Assembly (NCBI GenBank): GCA_039198765.1
Contig: JBCCTF010000171.1
Location: 1-7,303 of the forward strand
Reading direction: 5' to 3'
Length of the DNA stretch: 7,303 nt
DNA from: Parvularcula sp039198765
GTDB taxonomy: Bacteria > Pseudomonadota > Alphaproteobacteria > Caulobacterales > Parvularculaceae
Shown: positions 6,568 to 7,303 of the stretch, piece by piece
How positions within the stretch are numbered: position 1 is the first letter of the stretch
Layout: each line of letters begins with the position of its first letter
Notes under the pieces: model-generated
The model's database searches: none
Seen by the model: the letters and a program-made list of their open reading frames with translations, nothing else
What the model was told of the DNA's origin: nothing
Made by a program: the position numbers and the translations under genes

Positions 6568-7303
6568 ATGGTTGATCGTATCAATACCCAGGGTCAGAGC
6601 TTCACGCAGCTTCGCGACCAGCTTCTCGACAAGTTTCACGACCATCAGAAAAAGGGTCGGAACACGACCGATGCCATCCGCTTCGATAAAGGACAGCTTT
6701 ACGTTAAGAAAGGTGTGACCAATGGCTGGGCTGGCACGACAAAAATAAAGGTTAGGGACAAGAAGTATAAAGCTGCAGTTGATACACTGAAGCAGGCAAT
6801 TAACAAAGAATTTGGATCAATGAAGATTAACGGTCAGCCGATTGGCGATGCGGTCTTCCAGCGTCTCGGCAAGATGGACAAGATCGACTATCATGCCTTG
6901 AACGAGATAACACAAGAACTCACCAAAGTGTTGGGTCAGGCCGCCCAGGATCGGACGGGCTTTGGTCGCAGGCGGGCGCAGCAGGCCAGCAACCTCTTCG
7001 GGCGTGCTCAAGACGATAAGTTCGATGTTGCCAACAAGACGCTGCCAAACTGGAAGCGCATCGTCAGCATGCACAGCCAGATCCGCGAGATGATCATCAA
7101 GGACCTCAGGGAGACGTACCCTGGAATGTTTGAGGATGACGACGCCGCGTTGGCGAAAGCTGACAGCCTGATGAAATTGGCAGGCATTCATGATTCAGAA
7201 GAATTCACCGATCGAGAATACAATCGCCTCGTACAGGTTATGTCGACGCCTAAGAACGTTCCCGCGGACCAGGCGATTCCAAAGAGCGGGTGGCTGCGGG
7301 TAG
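6568..7303 (+). CDS. Unrecognised hydrophilic protein, candidate T3SS effector (3' end outside window)
   Basis: From the ATG at 6568 the frame runs 245 codons without a stop to the window end; the final TAG triplet is in another frame. I do not recognise the family. The visible part is hydrophilic, helix-rich and has no signal peptide or membrane segment. The N terminus (MVDRINTQGQSFTQLRDQLL) is polar and Ser/Thr/Gln-containing, as T3SS export signals often are. Residues 36-50 (AIRFDKGQLYVKKGV) could form strands that bind a class I chaperone. A Lys-rich region follows (about 58-82), then helical stretches such as DYHALNEITQELTKVLGQAA (107-126) and SMHSQIREMIIKDLRETYPG (167-186). The gene follows a CesT-type chaperone by 24 bases with a strong Shine-Dalgarno, the usual chaperone-effector layout. 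Codons for residues about 52-90 are clearly AT-richer than the neighbours. No catalytic motif is visible; the active domain may lie beyond the window. That it is an effector is inference from context. Confidence 0.72.
   Translation, partial: MVDRINTQGQSFTQLRDQLLDKFHDHQKKGRNTTDAIRFDKGQLYVKKGVTNGWAGTTKIKVRDKKYKAAVDTLKQAINKEFGSMKINGQPIGDAVFQRLGKMDKIDYHALNEITQELTKVLGQAAQDRTGFGRRRAQQASNLFGRAQDDKFDVANKTLPNWKRIVSMHSQIREMIIKDLRETYPGMFEDDDAALAKADSLMKLAGIHDSEEFTDREYNRLVQVMSTPKNVPADQAIPKSGWLRV

Noticed and set aside
6464..6718. 84-codon + strand frame overlapping the chaperone end and the effector-candidate start
   Set aside because: It overlaps two better-supported frames, lacks a ribosome binding site and has Arg/Ser-rich composition typical of out-of-frame reading.
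6817..7191. - strand open frame of 124 codons opposite the effector candidate
   Set aside because: The + strand frame has a strong Shine-Dalgarno, follows the chaperone and is open for 245 codons; the - strand frame has no such support.
7301..7303. TAG at the window end as stop of the effector candidate
   Set aside because: It is out of frame: the codons of this gene begin at 6568 plus multiples of three, giving GTA then a lone G.
1..7303. Insertion sequences, CRISPR arrays, tRNA or rRNA genes, attachment sites
   Set aside because: I looked for transposase motifs, regularly spaced repeats and tRNA-like cloverleaf ends and saw none.

Overview
The window is a gene-dense, high-GC (roughly 60%) stretch with every recognisable gene on the + strand. 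It is part of a type III secretion system (T3SS) locus of the Ysc (Yersinia/Pseudomonas) family. The high GC and codon use suggest a Proteobacterium. No rRNA, tRNA or taxon-specific marker is present, so I do not name a genus; an alphaproteobacterium-like or other high-GC host is only an impression.

Positions 1-3555 hold five genes in the order known from the Yersinia yopN-tyeA-sycN-yscX-yscY-lcrD and Pseudomonas popN-pcr1-pcr2-pcr3-pcr4-pcrD operons. They are the C-terminal (TyeA-like) end of the gatekeeper SctW (cut by the window start), a SycN-like chaperone, the SctX (YscX) export component, its TPR chaperone SctY (YscY), and the complete 698-residue export gate SctV. Four of the junctions in this run and the next are ATGA, GTGA or TTGA stop/start overlaps, and the sctX-sctY junction is a GTGA overlap or a 2-base gap depending on the start chosen. 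The block is therefore almost certainly one translationally coupled transcription unit.

Positions 3552-5957 encode a roughly 800-residue membrane protein. It has an N-terminal membrane anchor or signal, a periplasmic ABC-substrate-binding-like sensor domain, one transmembrane helix, a GAF/DUF3369-like middle region and a C-terminal SpoIIE/RsbU-type PPM serine phosphatase with all its metal-binding aspartates. It begins on the sctV stop codon, where the Yersinia and Pseudomonas operons carry lcrR/pcrR. The most natural reading is a ligand-sensing input into a partner-switching circuit that controls secretion, like BtrU of Bordetella. The kinase and STAS partners are not in the window.

After a 100-base gap without a gene comes a second, probably separately expressed pair. 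It consists of a CesT-family class I secretion chaperone (6058-6543) and, 24 bases later, the first 245 codons of an unrecognised hydrophilic protein (6568 to the window end). The second reads like the chaperone's cognate secreted effector. An AT-richer patch inside this gene suggests a different origin from the secretion core.

Taken together, the window links the gate (SctV), the substrate-switching machinery (SctW, SycN, SctX, SctY), a signalling phosphatase and a chaperone-substrate pair. The candidate novelties are the phosphatase coupled to the export gate and the undescribed effector candidate.
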